Part shown: one piece after another, positions 10,056-20,495 of the stretch | Layout of the letters: every line of letters starts with the position of its first letter | How positions within the stretch are numbered: the stretch's first letter is position 1 | Assembly: GCF_910592395.1 (NCBI RefSeq) | Contig: NC_088321.1 | Coordinates: 4,528,001-4,588,000 of the forward strand | Source: Lineus longissimus | Taxonomy: Eukaryota > Nemertea > Pilidiophora > Heteronemertea > Lineidae | Reading direction: 5' to 3' | DNA: 60,000 nt | The notes under the pieces: model-generated | Database searches by the model: none | Told to the model about the DNA's origin: nothing | What the model saw: only the letters and a program-made list of their open reading frames with translations | Position numbers and translations under genes: made by a program

Positions 10056-10982
10056 ATGGAGGGAGAAATATTTAATGCTACTGTCAATGTGTATCAGCAA
10101 CAACCTATGTATCAGCAGCAACCTATGTTTCAGCAGCAACCTATGTATCAGCAACAACCAGTAATTTCAGGACCTACTGTGTTTTGTGTTAAATGCTACG
10201 AAAAGAAACCTGAAATTAAATTCGGAAAGAACAGACGTAATAAACTACTTGATTACTGTAAAGAATGTGGTTCAACTGAAATCAAGGAATGTAATAAATG
10301 TTATGAAAATAAATTACTAAGTGATGGTGAATTTGGTAAAGATGGAAATAGAGGTAACTGTAGATCATGTTTTAATTCATATTACAAAAAGGATTACCTT
10401 GACCAAAATGGTAATAGAGACAGACACAAAATTAGGGTTGGTCTTAACCGCATTTCTAAGGGAGAGTGTACTGGTAATTCATCATTCAATCTAGGATGTA
10501 CAGACAGTTTCTTCTCACAGTGGTTAGAGTACCAGAGGAGTCTATCTCCAATAGTAGAAGAAGAGTTGGATCATGTCTTACCAATCAAGGAATTCAAAGA
10601 TAAACCTGAACTGTGCTTTGCTTGGTTTAACATGAGACCAATGGAAAAGACAGAAAACAGACAGAAGAGTGCTACAGTAGACTACACACTATTTAAGGAT
10701 CAATTGGATAGGTCAATGGATTTCATGGTAAAAATGAGAAGTGAAAACTGGTTTGTCTCTCGAGACCAGAATGTGATACCAGATTGGAAAACAGTGATAT
10801 CACAGCATTTCGGGGATTATCTTTGTGATGAAAATATGATTTTGCTTAATAAATTATCTAATTTGAATAACAACATGAGAATGAACCAGAACATTAACAT
10901 ATGTAGTATGACAGAAATGATAAACGAGATGATTAAGTTGAGTAATAGACTTAATAGAAATTTACTCTTTGCAGTGAATTGA
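10056..10982 (+). CDS. putative HNH-like nuclease with Cys-rich fingers, 308 residues
   Basis: The N-terminus has four near-repeats of QQQPMY/F. Several CxxC pairs follow (CVKCYE, CKECG, CNKCYE, CRSC), fitting two or more zinc-binding knuckles at about residues 44-110. Around residue 170 is ELDHVLPIKEF, then WFNMRPMEKTENRQKS, a spacing that resembles HNH nucleases (His, then Asn/His). The family is not certain; a nucleic-acid-binding protein without catalysis is the alternative. The start is AAAGAAATGG rather than TAAATG. The gene appears intact and lies between integrase and small structural-type genes. Confidence 0.5.
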   Translation: MEGEIFNATVNVYQQQPMYQQQPMFQQQPMYQQQPVISGPTVFCVKCYEKKPEIKFGKNRRNKLLDYCKECGSTEIKECNKCYENKLLSDGEFGKDGNRGNCRSCFNSYYKKDYLDQNGNRDRHKIRVGLNRISKGECTGNSSFNLGCTDSFFSQWLEYQRSLSPIVEEELDHVLPIKEFKDKPELCFAWFNMRPMEKTENRQKSATVDYTLFKDQLDRSMDFMVKMRSENWFVSRDQNVIPDWKTVISQHFGDYLCDENMILLNKLSNLNNNMRMNQNINICSMTEMINEMIKLSNRLNRNLLFAVN

Positions 10983-11009
10983 TTTGACTTTGTCTTTTGA
11001 CTTAATTAA

Positions 11010-11291
11010 ATGAGCATAACTTGGGGTTACACTAAAAGACCAAAGAATTGGAAAGATAGGTTAGAACACTTTTACAAAAAACTAGATGAGCTTGACAAGC
11101 AAGACGTGGAGAATCCACCAGACGTGGAGAATCCACCAGTTGTGGAGAATCCACCTTCTAGGCCTAGGAGATCGACTTCAGGCAGTACTTTGTCCTCAGC
11201 AAAAGAGTTGAGCTTTGATCCAAGGATAAAGCCCTCTAATGCTAATAGTAATAAACTTATTTCTGGTGATGATTCTAGTTTTTCACATTAG
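11010..11291 (+). CDS. small hydrophilic protein with VENPP repeats
   Basis: The 93-residue protein has a basic N-terminus, then three near-identical VENPP repeats (D/V VENPP) and a basic RPRRS patch. The rest is low-complexity, rich in S, N and K. It is unrecognised. The start is strongly marked by TTAATTAAATG, and it lies between two Polinton genes on the same strand with gaps of about 20-30 bases. It may be an internal virion or accessory protein. Confidence 0.5.
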   Translation: MSITWGYTKRPKNWKDRLEHFYKKLDELDKQDVENPPDVENPPVVENPPSRPRRSTSGSTLSSAKELSFDPRIKPSNANSNKLISGDDSSFSH

Positions 11292-11311
11292 TTTTTTTTA
11301 AACTTAATTAA

Positions 11312-12096
11312 ATGGAAGACAGAAGTAGGCTTTATCCTGATTTGAGTAATGAACAGAATACCGGGACAGTAAACCCGGACTACGTCCAGAGGGTTCAACC
11401 AGACCCTCAGTCTTTCAGGCTTAATGCAATTAGTGATGTTAAGAAGTTCTTTGAGTGCGAAATTGAATGCAGGAGAAAGATATTTTTAAAATACAAAAAA
11501 GCTTTTGATGTGATTACTGGCATAAGCCATTTCCTTAATTTTGCCAGCATTGCAGCTGGCTCTGTTGGTGTTTCCGCTCTAGCTGGTGCCATCACGGCTC
11601 CGATAGGTTTAGCTCTGGGTGGCGTAACAATAGGTAGTGCCATTATTTCATCGGCCTTAGGCTGGGAGAAAAAGAATATTCTAAGGAAAATTGAAAAGCA
11701 TGAGAAGATAAGCATGTTGGCCATTTCCAAACTGAACACAATCAATGATTTGGTCAGTAAAGCCTTAACCGATTCTCACATATCTACAGAGGAATTCGGT
11801 TTAATACTCAAGGAGAAGGAGAAATACATTTCGATGAAAAATGCCATTAGGAAAAAACAAAGTGAGACCAATTCCAATGTCGATGTAGAGTCTCTCAAAA
11901 AAACCTTTTTAGAACAAGGAAAAAAGATAGCTCAGACAGAGATGCTAGAAAAACTAAAAGTTCAGTAAATCAAACCGGACTAAATAGTCCTAATCCCAAA
12001 GTGGTGTATCACTATCACTATCACCATGACTTCGGTGTTAGGGGTGAATTTCCGCCAGTGCCACTACCATCAGCGCCACCATATTCATTAGTTTAA
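11312..12096 (+). pseudogene. Polinton glycine-rich membrane protein, probable C-terminal frameshift
   Basis: The 218-residue frame (11312-11968) has a basic helical region, two glycine-rich membrane segments at about residues 71-113 (GSVGVSALAGAITAPIGLAL and following) and the motif STEEFGLILKEKEKY. This pattern recurs in uncharacterised Polinton proteins. The start is TTAATTAAATG. After the TAA at 11966 a second frame stays open from 11965 to the TAA at 12094. It encodes a proline- and histidine-rich tail ending in LPSAPPYSLV. This suggests a one-base lesion and an originally longer C-terminus. The tail has a PSAP tetrapeptide of the kind seen in viral late domains. Confidence 0.6.
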
Positions 12097-12110
12097 GAAA
12101 GATTTTGCAC

Positions 12111-14072
12111 TCAAGCGAAGTTTGAATCGCTGTAATCTATGTAGCCTTCATAATACATTCCAAATGGTAACGTTCTTATTCCATTTTCAAGTATGAACCT
12201 CTTATCATCAAAAGGACTGAGGCTTTTTTTGTCAACTTCTTCCAAATAGATTTGGTGTTTATCTGATCTGAAGTGTCTCATCTTGTGGTAAAATGACATA
12301 CTCTTTTCAAGACAATTAACATAGTCATCAAATGAAATATTTCTCTTTACTACATTCTTGGCAATACCCTTTAATTTCTTAGAATCGTAATCTTCTGTCC
12401 TGTAAGCATACATCTTACTTCTCAGGGCAATGAATTCAGTCATCTCGACTCCTCCTAACTCATCCTTGAAATAACCTGGCACCTTCTTCTTACTGGTGTC
12501 ATAGAGTGGATGATCTTTTGGATAATTACTGAAGTCAAAATAGTGTTTCAACTCCTTTAAGTCTTTAGTTAAGTCATCAGTATTAATGTTAAGTACAAAG
12601 GAATCTCTATCTAGATACAGTAGTTCAATATTTTTCTCACCAAAGTACGGTTGAAGAACTTCATAATAGAATTCATACATTAATAATTTAGACAATTCAA
12701 GTACTGAAGCTCCTATGTAGATTGGTTTGTTGAATTTCATTGATGTTTTCCTCATGCTAATAGCAGCATTCTGTTCGTCAAATACGCATATCGATGAAAA
12801 CCTGGGATTGGCCATTACACTCCTGGCTCTCTCACGGTCCGTTACCAATTCTATTTCCACCCTGTTCCTTACATTCTCACAAGTCTTTCCGTAGAAAGCA
12901 TTATTCATGAGCTTGAAATAGTCTTTCTCAAAATCAGTCTTAGAATCCATACGTCTTTTAGTATTAAAATCAATGTATGGTGCTAACCACTTTGATTGTT
13001 TATAACATATCACCGAATGAACCCTCGTAAGTACCATTCCGTGCTTGAGGTAAAATTGTAGCATTCTGTAATGCACTATGTAATTAGTTTTATCCTTTTG
13101 TGTTAGTATTAGTTTCTCTACATTTGATCTTTTATCATCGCCCAGTAACTCTCTCTGGTAAGGACTAAATTCATCATCTTCAATAAAGAGAGATTCGGGA
13201 CAGAATGGAAAGTTCCTTGACTTAAATTTAATATTTCCTGGATACTCCAAATCCACCTCTAAGAAGTAGCCTACTTCACTATCACTTGGACTTGCCATAA
13301 TCTGCTCTTTACTAATAACATTCATGTTAAGTGGATCAATATCTATCATTTCAAAACTACCATAGGGTTGAGGTTCCATCATGGACCATCCGTAAAGATT
13401 GTTAGCATCAATGTACAGGAGCTTATGACTCTCATCGGCCTTGACATGTCTTGTTCCCATAACACCCGAAATTCCACCTCGTATTGCTTTCTCAAAAGTA
13501 AGTAAGATGTTGGTATCAGTCAGTAGTTCTAGGTTTATTCCTGTGTACTTCAAACCAGCTTGCCAGGTTAGGCCTGGTGCCGAGTAACAGTGACATGGTT
13601 CTATCTGAAAGTAGTTCAAATTGACATCCCTGAATTTCTCAAATAAATCAGCTAAAAGGATCACATCAGTTTTGAGGTAGAGGTCAATGAACTCACCGTG
13701 ATTCCTGATCTTGAAATGATCCCATATTACCTTAGCCTCATCATAGGCAGAATCAGGTGCCATTTCATTTTTCAATTCGTCAAAAAACATAGACTTTTCT
13801 AGGTAAGTGACATTGTAGCTTTCATGTGATGTGTAAAAAGAGTAAGGTACTGAACCCTTCTTCCTCAATAGTTTAAAATCAATGGTATTTGGGAACTTCT
13901 GTCTCGTAATTTTAAAGTCATCATCCAGCATTGATTTGGTTATGTTGTCTAAACTGGACTGCATGAATCTGTACGAGTCCAAAAACCTGAAACAACCGAA
14001 CTGAAATGAGATGTATTCCTCTGCTGTTTTGGCAAGTAATTTCAGTTTCTTGTACTTCGGTAGTTTAGTCAT
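12111..14072 (-). pseudogene. protein-primed DNA polymerase B, polymerase part
   Basis: This 653-residue frame holds the polymerase motifs of the protein-primed B family: motif A near residue 217 (IDANNLYGWSM), motif B near 386 (NNAFYGKT) and motif C near 484 (YLDRDSF). Motif C usually reads YxDTDS; both aspartates remain but T is R here. Polinton polymerases copy the element from a terminal protein primer. The frame starts at an ATG one base from the end of the upstream part. Comparison with the family layout suggests that a segment with exonuclease sequence is missing between the two parts, so this is a broken gene. Confidence 0.88.
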
Positions 14073-15670
14073 TAAGTCTTTAATATATATCTACCACTGT
14101 AGTGATCGTGATCCTTGACCTTGTCATATCCTAAAGGTTGATTACAGTAATAACATTGTGTTTCTAATTGATATTTCTGCCAGTCTTCATCTGTCATTGT
14201 TAGAGGAAAGTTACAGTTCAATATATTAGAGAATTGTTCTTCCAGCCTGATTAACCAGTTACAGAACACATCTACAACATCAGCACCCCTGTGAGACACA
14301 TACTGGCTACTGTAAAGTTGTGGGTAGTCTGAGTGAACATAAACACCAACAGCTGATGCATGTTGTTTGAATAGCTTCTTTGAACTCGGTTCTTTCATCA
14401 TAGGTGGCTCTACTGATACTACTGGTTCGCTTATTGATTCAAAATCAGCATAGATTACAAATGGAACTCTATTTTTAAATGAGTGTTTTTCAAATTTAAG
14501 CTGTGACCATTTACTGTTAGGTGGAGGCAGACTGATCTTACAGTAATCGTGTTCTCCACATTTCTTTTTATGATTGTCTAGTGTAGACTTCCTGTAAAAG
14601 TAATTCATGCATCTCCTGCAAAGATACACTCTATGAGCGAGTGACCTGAAGAAAAGATTGATGTCTCTTATGTACATGAAATGGTCCTTGAAATAGAGCA
14701 GATCAATGACATCATCATCGTCATAATTCTTCGACAGGTAGAGAGGTTCTAGTTTTGCCTCACAGGTGCTCTTAGCCGATTCATTCTGCAATTTAAACAC
14801 ATTAATTTTTAGATTATTATCACTCTCTATCTTAGGGATATCATTTTGAATACATACAGGAAATGAGTCTATTTTAATATCAGTAGTTTTCGAACTCTGT
14901 TCTCGTGACGAAGTCATTTCTAGCATATCAGTAGTGATATTGAATGTACTCTCAGGATTTTCTTTTAGATATTTAGCGGCCAATAAAGACCAGAGAAAAC
15001 ATTTATTGTCATTCGACTCCACATTGATTACAGCTTTTGTTTTAAATGGTAACTTAGTGTAATGACCACCTTTACACCTCTTGTAAGAACAGATGGTCAT
15101 GTTACAAGACTCTATTTTGTTCAGTGTAAGTCCAGACCCTTGAAAGTACCTTTCCTCAATCTGTGTCTTAATGTAGTTTAACTGGTTGGTTATGGCATAA
15201 ATTGCCTGGTTCCTTGAAATTATGCTTTCCATTGGAGACTGTATGGGGTGTGTTACACTTTCACCTTGACGATCAAACTGAGCAAATACTGATATGCTTA
15301 TTTTGTGATGGTAATCATTGAGTTGAAATAATACCTCCTCTAATTTCTCTCTGTATTCATACACTTGTTTAGCTTCTCTGTCAATCTTCAAACTAATGGT
15401 GACTACAGGCTTGCCAAATTGTTTTACTATTTCTACTCCACTCACTTTCTTTATGCCATCTAGCTCATTTTCCTCAAATGCAAGTTTCTTATCCATACTT
15501 TTAGTGATCAGTGATGGGGCTCGGGGTTGAGCAATAGGGACAAAATCCGGATTTAATTTGGTCAGGTGACCTTTGGTTCTCCTGTGAATGGCCATATTAT
15601 TGTATGATATGTACTTGTCACAATAAATCTCTTGAATTAAATAGAAATGGACTTCATAATCAGTGAACAA
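14072..15670 (-). pseudogene. DNA polymerase B, N-terminal part with finger and exonuclease start
   Basis: This frame carries the N-terminal half of the Polinton polymerase. It has a finger-like motif near the start (YCDKYISYNNMAIHRR), a C2H2-like finger at about residues 350-370 (YLCRRCMNYF...H...KKC), the exonuclease I motif (VIYADFESI) and a Cys/His segment (CYYCNQPL...KVKDHDHYSG). The frame then leaves the family pattern and stops. No ATG lies before the first finger-like motif; the first one (MAIHRR) lies inside it, so the true start is also lost or shifted. The 5' end overlaps the divergent gene at 15647 by 24 bases. Confidence 0.82.
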
Positions 15671-16668
15671 GAATGTAATAAAGCCAAATTTGAGTACTAC
15701 TTAACAGACCAATTAGACATAAAATCCATTACTTTGAAATCGATAACCTTTTACAATTCATGGTGGACAGGTGATTTTCTACCAGAGGGAGTCAGGATTT
15801 TCTCATTTCTAGTCAAAATAACCAGAATTACAACAAATGAGCCCTTAGATAAACAATTATGGTGTATGGATGAATTTAGGACATTATTTTCTCCTGGACT
15901 TGAAACAGATACACTTGAAAAGGAAGTCATGAAAGTTTGCGAACGGTATTTGGAAAATGAATCTACCACAACTAAAGAAACCATTACTAAATCCACATTT
16001 CCATACTCTCGACATTTTAGTTAAGTTCGTTTTGTGAGGTATGGCAAAAATACATAAAAGAAATTGGAATTAGCCACGTTAAGGTCAACTGTGATAACAA
16101 TAATTACATAACCCTTGAACTTACAGAGGATAAAGAGTACCCTCTGAAAGTAGACAAGTTAGATAAAAATGAAAAAATCAAGATTGAGAAAAACACAGAA
16201 GGTTTTAAAATAAGCAAAACCATAAGAGAGGTGATAGAAAAACAGCTCACAGTGGTGAATGAGTGGTTTGGCTTTAAGCAAACTAAATTCACCAAGAAAG
16301 GAAAATACTACTCCACAGGACCACTCAACTTTTACAGGAAATATCTACTCCTGCAAGCTAATTTGGTTGACAAAAGTAGGACACTATTAAACAATAAACC
16401 ATCTGACATTGTCTGCATCATACCTGTAGAAGATGGTGACCAAATAAAAATGCAGCGATACGAACCGAATTGTAAGAAAACGATAAATAAGTGTACTAAT
16501 CACATAAAATTCGAAATCACTGATGAGAATGGTAAGCTAGTTAATTTCAGAGGAACAGAGGTTTCTTTAGAGTTAAGAATAGAGTTAAACTCTTGTGGTG
16601 AAGACAAGCACCTCGGACCACCTGATGAGATCATTCCATTAAAGGAAGAGTACATTTCTTCTCTTTAA
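15647..16668 (+). pseudogene. second capsid-like protein, frameshifted
   Basis: The first frame (15647-16024, 125 residues) begins MDFIISEQECN and contains SITFYNSWW. A second frame is open from 16021 to 16668, ending with FEITDENGKLVNFRG and a beta-rich tail. A one-base lesion near 16015-16024 separates them; joined length would be about 340 residues. The C-terminal signature is shared with the capsid-like gene at 368-7774, so the two look like distant relatives or proteins of the same fold. A fibre, penton or other minor capsid role is inferred. The gene converges with the minus-strand gene ending at 16631 and overlaps it by 38 bases. Confidence 0.6.
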
Positions 16669-17090
16669 CTACAGGTTTAACAAGAGGGCTAATTGACCCC
16701 TTCCTGAGTGATCCCTTCATGACTGCTTCATTCAAGCCTGATCGCTGCTCTTTACTTACTTTTTTAGGAAGTTTCTTAAACATAATAAATGCTGCTAAAA
16801 TAACTGCACCTAAACCTACATAGACATAGGTATTACTGGTAGATTCACGCAGTGATACATCAGTATTTTGAGATTGTGGTTCTTCTTCCTCTACTTCTTC
16901 TTCCTCCTTTTCCACAACTCTGTTGTTCGGGGAGGAGTCCTGTACTTTAAATGTCGTCTTATTCTTTTTTTATCCTCTTAAATTCCTGAGATCTTCTACC
17001 CAGTTCTCTAGACCATGCTAATTGTTTCTCTGATCGAGGTTTCTTAGACACTGAAACTTTAGTAGTATCAGTTACAGTTTCAAGTTCCAT
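16631..17090 (-). pseudogene. basic/acidic single-pass membrane protein, frameshifted at an A run
   Basis: A frame of 43 residues starts at 17090 (ATG in ATAAATG) and has a basic motif KKPRSEKQLAWSRELGRR, then ends just after a run of seven A. A second frame, shifted by one, runs down to 16631. It has an acidic stretch (EKEEEEVEEEE), a membrane helix (YVYVGLGAVILAAFIMF) and a basic tail. Together they look like one gene of about 140 residues with an indel, or programmed slippage, in the A run. The basic motif followed by one membrane segment is familiar from Polinton virion-type proteins, but the function is unknown. Confidence 0.55.
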
Positions 17091-17138
17091 TTATCTTGGC
17101 CGAATTAATTCGAACTATGTTCTCACGACCAGGTTAAT

Positions 17139-17981
17139 TTAGTCTTCTTTATCATCACTACCTGTAATATTTAGACTTTCATCTATTGGTTTGTCACACT
17201 CAGAGACAGTCATATTTGGTGTATTCATATTTGGTGTATTCATACCCGATGTATTCATTGATGATTCCTCATGACAATGGCCTAAAGTAATAAGTGTTGT
17301 TGAAGCAAGTGCCGTCAATGGTCCCATCTTGATACTAAACCATCCAAGCCATTTGTCAAGTTCATTGGTAACGATGTAATCATTTCTGAGGTCATGGTAA
17401 AGATCATCCTCGTCATCTATTGGTAATAACCACCTTGATAATTTAGTGTAAGCTTTAAGTACTGTCTTACCCAAAGAATCATTAAGTCTGGCAGACATCT
17501 TTGTCTGGTAGACTCTGTGGTGTTTTAAGAGTTCCTTTTCTGTCATATTATCTAAGTCATTTAAAGTTAGTTGTTTATTAAGTAAATCCTTGCTTTTCCC
17601 AGTTGCAACTAAAATTTCTAAGTCTTGTTTGGCTTTAAGGCCACTATCAGTCAAATAGTTCAAATTTTGTTGACTGCTACTTGAACCTTGTTGATTGCTA
17701 GTTGATCCTAGTTAGCAACTAGAATTGACTATTCCTTGACTAGGAGTAACTAAATTTGAACTATTCAACTGCTTGTTTGAAACTTGTTGATTTGTAGTGC
17801 AGTTCTGTTGAAAGTTAGTACTGTTCTGTTGGTAACTACCAGTGTTCTGTTGGTTAGAAGCCCCGACTCGAGCTATGCTCTCAGGACTGCGTCCGACTGG
17901 GTTTTGATTGATAACACCAATATGTTTCATTTGTTGTTCAATTACAGATGATGTCTGACTATTCATTTGCTGACTGTTCAT
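17139..17981 (-). pseudogene. conserved Polinton protein with Q/N-rich N-terminus and one in-frame stop
   Basis: The first part (17981-17712, 89 residues) is rich in Q, N and S. After a single TAA codon the same frame continues through GSTSNQQGS into a conserved region (17663-17139). That region has SGLKAKQDLEILV, LTLNDLDNMTEKELLKHHRVYQTK and a hydrophobic segment GPLTALASTTLITLGHC, followed by MNTPN repeats. The conserved region recurs in Polinton-like elements as an uncharacterised, probably structural, membrane-associated protein. The start lies in TTTAAATG. Removing only the stop would give about 280 residues, so the damage is minimal. Confidence 0.62.
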
Positions 17982-18004
17982 TTAAAATAATAGAAACATG
18001 AGTG

Positions 18005-18532
18005 TTAAGTGCAAAATGCTGTTTTCACAAGTTTATTGCACTTAACACTAGCTGGTGCTAACATAATACTACTGATGCAGTTAATGTCTCGACCTGCACT
18101 AGCACTCAATAAAACGTCAAACTGCTTGTCAATATCCTGGTCATATTCCTTCTCAACCTTGTAATTCTGGAAGAAAATACTTTGAGTGAAATCATACCAT
18201 AATCTCTCCAAATCATTAACTCGCTCCTTGTTGGTTAAAAAAGGTCTAAATATTACATAATCAATTTTCATCGTTTTAAAGGCTTGGTGTAAAAATACCT
18301 TGTAGTTAATTGTGACCTTCACACCACAGTAATGCAGAAATCTAAGGAAAGCATAGTACACTAGTCTAAGGTCAGTGATATTCTCATCTGTTAATTGGGG
18401 TTTACCAATAGCCCTGTTGATAAATTCAATGGCAAGAAACCAGTCATATTCCCCACAGTGAAATTCAACAAGTATGGCCTCGCCATGTAACCCCTTTTCC
18501 CGTAACTTAGAGGGGAGAGTGGCAATACTCAT
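18005..18532 (-). CDS. unrecognised Polinton protein, 175 residues
   Basis: The first ATG of this frame (MSIATLPSKL) is at 18532, though the frame is open upstream to about 18631 and includes HRKCLSKQRY, so a longer form is possible. The protein is soluble and mixed alpha/beta in appearance, with aromatic-rich segments (EYDWFLAIEF, RLVYYAFLRFLHYCG) and no membrane segment. I do not recognise the family. It sits among Polinton genes on the same strand and has no visible lesion. Confidence 0.45.
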   Translation of the reverse strand: MSIATLPSKLREKGLHGEAILVEFHCGEYDWFLAIEFINRAIGKPQLTDENITDLRLVYYAFLRFLHYCGVKVTINYKVFLHQAFKTMKIDYVIFRPFLTNKERVNDLERLWYDFTQSIFFQNYKVEKEYDQDIDKQFDVLLSASAGRDINCISSIMLAPASVKCNKLVKTAFCT

Positions 18533-18656
18533 TTTTAAAGCTAAGTAGACTGTACTTTCATATCTCTGCTTACTAAGACATTTTCTGTGACTTGAAAAAG
18601 TAGCACTGTAAATACACTTCCACAAAGTCCTTTAAATATTTGAGAACCAATTCAGA

Positions 18657-19085
18657 CTAACGTCTCCATCCAAGCTTTCTAAGAATAATGTCAAAATAAC
18701 GAATCTTGTTATCAATCTTGATCTCAAGAGTCTTAAAATCATCATCGTAACTGGTTGCATTACAAACAATGCAGAATTGATACTTCACAGTTTAAGCGGC
18801 GTTCCTGGCTAAATTTAAATTTTTTTGATACTCAAAAAGTTTCCAACGTTTGCACTTACGGCAGAATTGGGCATTAGTGTTGGTACTGACGTCATATTCT
18901 TTCATTCTTGGCAGGACTACTTTGTGTGTCTCAGTAGGCTTATCGAATTTCCCACTGTCATAATTCTTGCTGTCATTTTCTTCACTGAAATTTCTATCCA
19001 TGGCCCTAGGACGAATGAATCCTTTAAGATTCTCATTTTTCCACTCGCTAGAATAATAATCTTTTAATGAGATGTATTTATTCAT
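18657..19085 (-). pseudogene. small zinc-ribbon-like protein with an internal stop
   Basis: From MNKYISLKDYYSSEW the frame runs to a TAA at 18792-18794 and continues in the same frame to 18657. One CxxC pair (FCRKCKRW) lies before the stop and another (FCIVCNA) after it, together forming a plausible four-cysteine zinc ribbon of about 140 residues. An open extension upstream to 19133 is possible. The function is unknown; a transcription or DNA-binding role would fit a zinc ribbon. Confidence 0.5.
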
Positions 19086-19133
19086 ATTTACATGATAATT
19101 ATTTTTTAAACATTGTTTTTGATAGAAGGTCAC

Positions 19134-20495
19134 CTAAGACCTTTTACGTGATTTTAAGGCTTTAACACCCCCAATTAAACCATAGATTATGGAGCTCACA
19201 ATAGCAATAACTGCTATGATCAGATGTTCAGCTAGAAAGCCAACAGCAGCACCCCCAAATTTCAATAAGAATGAAACTAAAGACCCTATTATTCCAGGTA
19301 AAGCTGCAGCTGATTTCGTAGCTAGTTCTTTTAGCCATTCAGCCAACTTCTTAAGACCTTCTTTTACTTTATCTGGTATTAATGGTTTTGGTCCTGGCCC
19401 AGGTTCTGGTGTAGGTCCTGGAGTTGGGTCTGGTCCTGGAGTTGGGTCTGGTCCTGGAGTTGGTTTTACAGATTTAGTGGCACCACTTAAAGCACTACTG
19501 ATACTGAGACCTAGAGTTGTAAATGTCATTACAACAGCTGTTATTATGGCGCTAATGGTTACACCATACGTCTTAAAAAGTAACTTTATTCTGTCCTTTA
19601 GAGGAATAGTTGAATCTGGTTTCTTTAGAACATCAACAATTAAATGTTTAATTCTTCTAGTTTGTGACTCACTGTCATTGTCTAACCTCCATACCTTTGA
19701 CATTTCCTCATACAATTTGTCATTTAGTTCATCTATTTGCTTTTTCAACTCCCCCGTATCTTTAGCATCTTCTTCTACATACTTTACATAGTCTCTTGTT
19801 AAATTATGAAGTTGATTTTCTAATTCCTCTATTTGCATGTCCTTATCCCTCTTTACTGCAGCTAGATCATCACCAGCCTGTTTTAACCCTCTAAGTTCTC
19901 TCAAGGCAGATTCAGTAAAACCCAGTGTTTTAAGTTCATCATCATTAGAATCTATCAGTTTATCTATTGGTTGGTTTGAACTGTTTACCTCATTAATTAG
20001 TGACTGTGTTTCAACAGCTTGAGTTGATACCGGTTGTGGTTGACTTACTGGTTCCGGGCCTTCCATAGGTGCCATTCTAGGTCCTTCCATAGGTGCTGGT
20101 TCATCAGGTGCAATCATACCTCTAATCATGTCAGCAAATCTAGTACCAAACTTATTCTTTAATGTGCTTTCAGTAAAGAATTTACCATTATCTTTAAGTA
20201 AAGGAATGATCCAGTATTTCTGTTTATTTAAAGGATCAGTGAATAGTTTAATTTTTTTCTTTTGTTGTTCTGTAAAGTTTGCGAGTTCTTCATCTGTTGG
20301 AAAGAAGTAAGGATCGTTGTTGTACAAAAAAATACGTGATGCTAGATTACTCAGTTTGTTATGGTCATATTTCCATCCCGTCCCTTTCAATGCTTCTGCA
20401 AGTTTATCCTCTTTAAATAGTAGCCGACTCTTCTCTTGCTCTAGTTGCGGATCAATACCTCTTACTCTTTCTGGAGTTGTAGTGTTATTAAAATG
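19134..20495 (-). CDS. coiled-coil protein with PGP linker and C-terminal membrane segments
   Basis: The frame is open from 20495 with no ATG near its start, so initiation is unclear. The N-terminal region contains KGTGWKYDHNKLSNLASRIF. A coiled coil lies around the middle (IEELENQLHNLTRDYVKYVEE), followed by a membrane segment (TISAIITAVVMTFTTLGLSI), a PTPGPDPTPGP linker and a C-terminal pair of hydrophobic helices (PGIIGSLVSFLLK...FLAEHLIIAVIAIV). This C-terminal block is a recurrent Polinton feature, matching what has been called the coiled-coil PC1-type protein. Membrane attachment is clear; its role in entry or assembly is unknown. The 5' end overlaps a short frame whose N-terminus is shared with a different gene in the second Polinton. 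Confidence 0.62.
   Translation of the reverse strand, partial: HFNNTTTPERVRGIDPQLEQEKSRLLFKEDKLAEALKGTGWKYDHNKLSNLASRIFLYNNDPYFFPTDEELANFTEQQKKKIKLFTDPLNKQKYWIIPLLKDNGKFFTESTLKNKFGTRFADMIRGMIAPDEPAPMEGPRMAPMEGPEPVSQPQPVSTQAVETQSLINEVNSSNQPIDKLIDSNDDELKTLGFTESALRELRGLKQAGDDLAAVKRDKDMQIEELENQLHNLTRDYVKYVEEDAKDTGELKKQIDELNDKLYEEMSKVWRLDNDSESQTRRIKHLIVDVLKKPDSTIPLKDRIKLLFKTYGVTISAIITAVVMTFTTLGLSISSALSGATKSVKPTPGPDPTPGPDPTPGPTPEPGPGPKPLIPDKVKEGLKKLAEWLKELATKSAAALPGIIGSLVSFLLKFGGAAVGFLAEHLIIAVIAIVSSIIYGLIGGVKALKSRKRS

Noticed and set aside
19189-19791. A 200-codon plus-strand frame with PGPGSGVGPG sequence
   Set aside because: It is the complement of the PTPGPDPTPGP linker and coiled-coil region of the minus-strand Polinton gene, which has the recognisable features.
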